Shown: piece by piece, positions 7,254-7,974 of the stretch
How positions within the stretch are numbered: the stretch's first letter is position 1
How the letters are laid out: the number at the start of each line of letters is the position of its first letter
DNA from: Thioalkalivibrio sp.
Lineage (GTDB): Bacteria; Pseudomonadota; Gammaproteobacteria; Ectothiorhodospirales; Ectothiorhodospiraceae
DNA: 7,974 bases
NCBI GenBank assembly: GCA_003555285.1
Contig: PWGH01000034.1
Span: 1 to 7,974, forward strand
Direction: 5' to 3'
Position numbers and translations under genes: made by a program
Notes under the pieces: generated by a model
The model's input: only the letters and a program-made list of their open reading frames with translations
Database searches by the model: none
Told to the model about the DNA's origin: nothing

Positions 7254-7330
7254 CGCACAGCGCCACGTACCGCCCGGGGAGTGGCCCTGCGGTTCGGTGC
7301 CGCGTCCTGCTGGAGCTGTAGAAGGGGGGC

Positions 7331-7360
7331 TTGACTCGGTCAGGTCTGATCAAGGACAAT
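7331..7360 (+). promoter_or_regulatory. Probable promoter of the tRNA-Tyr/Gly/Thr-tuf operon
   Basis: TTGACT (7331-7336) is a good -35 and GACAAT (7355-7360) a fair -10, separated by 18 bp. A GC-rich discriminator (GCGCGG) follows, as in stable-RNA promoters under stringent control. Predicted initiation near 7367 would give a leader of only about 10 nt before mature tRNA-Tyr. Confidence 0.6.
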
Positions 7361-7373
7361 GCGCGGCTTGATC
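7348..7373. repeat. Perfect 7-bp inverted repeat around the tRNA promoter -10
   Basis: GATCAAG (7348-7354) and CTTGATC (7367-7373) are exact reverse complements, separated by 12 nt that contain the -10 hexamer and GC-rich discriminator. The right arm covers the likely transcription start and ends 2 bp before tRNA-Tyr. Confidence 0.6.
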
Positions 7374-7375
7374 GA

Positions 7376-7460
7376 GGAGGGGTTCCCGAGCGGTCAAAGG
7401 GGGCAGACTGTAAATCTGCTGGCTCAGCCTTCGGAGGTTCGAATCCTCCCCCCTCCACCA
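7376..7460 (+). tRNA. tRNA-Tyr (anticodon GTA)
   Basis: Complete class II tRNA, 85 nt including encoded CCA (7458-7460). Acceptor arms GGAGGGG (7376-7382) and CCCCTCC (7450-7456) pair fully, with discriminator A7457. The anticodon stem GCAGA/TCTGC encloses loop CTGTAAA with anticodon GTA at 7410-7412. There is a long variable arm at about 7420-7432. The T arm is GGAGG-TTCGAAT-CCTCC (7433-7449). It reads UAC and UAU and closely resembles E. coli tyrosine tRNA. First gene of the tRNA-tuf transcript. Confidence 0.98.
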
Positions 7461-7573
7461 TCGATCTTTCGGATTTGCAGTACCGTAATTGTTCCAGCAA
7501 TCGGGTGTTTTTGGCCAGGGGCGGCGGCCGGCTTCACGTCAGGCCGGCGGTGGCGCCGATGAGCAGTGGTTCT
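7461..7573 (+). other. Spacer between tRNA-Tyr and tRNA-Gly
   Basis: This 113-nt spacer has no gene. It contains a T5 run (7507-7511) without a good preceding hairpin and a 6-bp GCCGGC/GCCGGC stem (7527-7532 with 7543-7548, 10-nt loop) that might guide precursor processing. The assignment is weak. Confidence 0.3.
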
Positions 7574-7644
<71 letters not shown>

Positions 7645-7647
<3 letters not shown>

Positions 7648-7681
7648 GTATGACCGATAGCCAGTATTGACCGACAGATAG
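7645..7681 (+). repeat. Short tandem duplication in the tRNA-Gly/tRNA-Thr spacer
   Basis: CCAGTATGACCGATAG (7645-7660) is followed directly by the longer variant CCAGTATTGACCGACAGATAG (7661-7681). The first copy begins with the CCA end of tRNA-Gly, and the second ends just before tRNA-Thr. Confidence 0.6.
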
Positions 7682-7749
<68 letters not shown>

Positions 7750-7757
<8 letters not shown>

Positions 7758-7792
7758 TATTTCAGGGGCTCCAGATTTTTTTTGGGGCTCTG
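7750..7792 (+). repeat. Repeated copies of the tRNA-Thr 3' end in the tuf leader
   Basis: GGGCTCCA at the mature 3' end of tRNA-Thr (7750-7757) recurs at 7766-7773 and, as GGGCTCTG, at 7785-7792. A run of eight T (7776-7783) lies between the last two. I see no stable hairpin in front of the T run, so I do not call a terminator. Confidence 0.5.
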
Positions 7793-7848
7793 TTTTCCAG
7801 TACGCAGTGCACCGACCGTCGTCGGCGAAACGGCAAGCGCCACAACCC

Positions 7849-7854
7849 GGGGAA
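7849..7854 (+). promoter_or_regulatory. Ribosome binding site of tuf
   Basis: GGGGAA ends 8 nt before ATG 7863. This spacing is good and supports the chosen start; it is the clearest ribosome site in the window. Confidence 0.6.
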
Positions 7855-7862
7855 TCGACATC

Positions 7863-7974
7863 ATGTCCAAGGCAAAATTCGAGCGTAAGAAGCCGCATGT
7901 GAATGTGGGAACGATTGGTCACGTGGACCACGGGAAGACGACGCTGACGGCGGCGTTGACGGTGGTGCAGGGCA
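7863..7974 (+). CDS. tuf: Elongation factor Tu, N-terminal fragment (3' truncated by window)
   Basis: EF-Tu is the GTPase that delivers aminoacyl-tRNA to the ribosome. Only the first 37 codons are present, and the frame runs off the window end. [19 protein letters not shown] is diagnostic of EF-Tu, and GHVDHGKT that follows is the P-loop. The ATG has a GGGGAA ribosome site at 8 nt. Placement directly after tRNA-Thr matches the E. coli thrU-tyrU-glyT-thrT-tufB operon, so co-transcription with the tRNAs is likely. All five Thr codons here are ACG and all five Val codons are GTG, unlike the usual C-ending bias of strongly expressed genes in GC-rich genomes. Confidence 0.97.
   Translation, partial: MSKAKFERKKPHVNVGTIGHVDHGKTTLTAALTVVQG

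Noticed and set aside
7250..7270. Sigma-54 promoter for pilB (TGGCGCTGTGCGTTGC on the - strand)
   Set aside because: The GG-to-GC spacing is 11 instead of 10, so the pattern is off by one; a sigma-70-like pair overlaps it.
7207..7500. Minus-strand reading frame containing GGGFEPPKAEPADLQSAPFD
   Set aside because: It is the antisense of tRNA-Tyr. Such peptides are a well-known recurrent mis-annotation over this tRNA.
7527..7548. GCCGGC hairpin between tRNA-Tyr and tRNA-Gly as a terminator
   Set aside because: Short stem with a 10-nt loop and no following T run, and the motif is self-palindromic in GC-rich DNA.
7764..7796. T8 run after tRNA-Thr as a rho-independent terminator
   Set aside because: Only a 4-bp CAGA/TCTG pairing is available nearby, and no GC-rich stem immediately precedes the T run. 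A terminator would also separate tuf from its usual tRNA transcript.

Overview
The window is chromosomal DNA of a GC-rich gammaproteobacterium. By gene content and order it resembles Chromatiales/Ectothiorhodospiraceae-type sulfur or halo-alkaliphilic bacteria; this placement is inferred from synteny and protein style, without a database search. No mobile element, CRISPR array or phage gene was seen. Almost everything is conserved core-genome material, and the unusual signals lie in the spacers.

Left part (1-1654, + strand): the 3' two-thirds of argJ (arginine biosynthesis, autocleaved acetyltransferase) is followed by an overlapping or abutting gene for a two-domain protein, an N-terminal MutT/Nudix hydrolase fused to a ThiE/TenI-like barrel. 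This gene lacks a good conventional start codon.

Middle part (1771-7173, - strand): a compact block reads right to left pilB - pilC - pilD - coaE - zapD. pilB (assembly ATPase), pilC (inner-membrane platform) and pilD (prepilin peptidase/methylase) are the core assembly and processing enzymes of the type IV pilus. coaE makes coenzyme A and zapD bundles FtsZ; they ride downstream as in many gammaproteobacteria. The zinc protein gene yacG, which often follows zapD, is not seen. Spacers are 7 bp (pilB-pilC), 109 bp (pilC-pilD), 6 bp (pilD-coaE) and 64 bp (coaE-zapD). Degenerate tandem arrays of about 15 bp begin at the stop codon of pilC and again at the stop codon of zapD; these are the most unexpected structures in the window.

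Right part (7331-7974, + strand): a probable strong promoter drives tRNA-Tyr(GTA), tRNA-Gly(TCC) and tRNA-Thr(GGT), followed by the start of tuf (EF-Tu). This is the classic tRNA-tufB translation cluster, cut by the window end. The tRNA operon and the pil operon are divergent. Between them (7174-7330) lie two small dyads and a possible pilB promoter. The tRNA promoter has a perfect 7-bp inverted repeat bracketing its -10 and discriminator, and the tRNA spacers carry short duplications of tRNA 3'-end sequence.

I found no convincing evidence of a wholly new multi-gene system. The best leads are the two related 15-bp arrays, the dyad at the tRNA promoter and the codon anomaly at the start of tuf.
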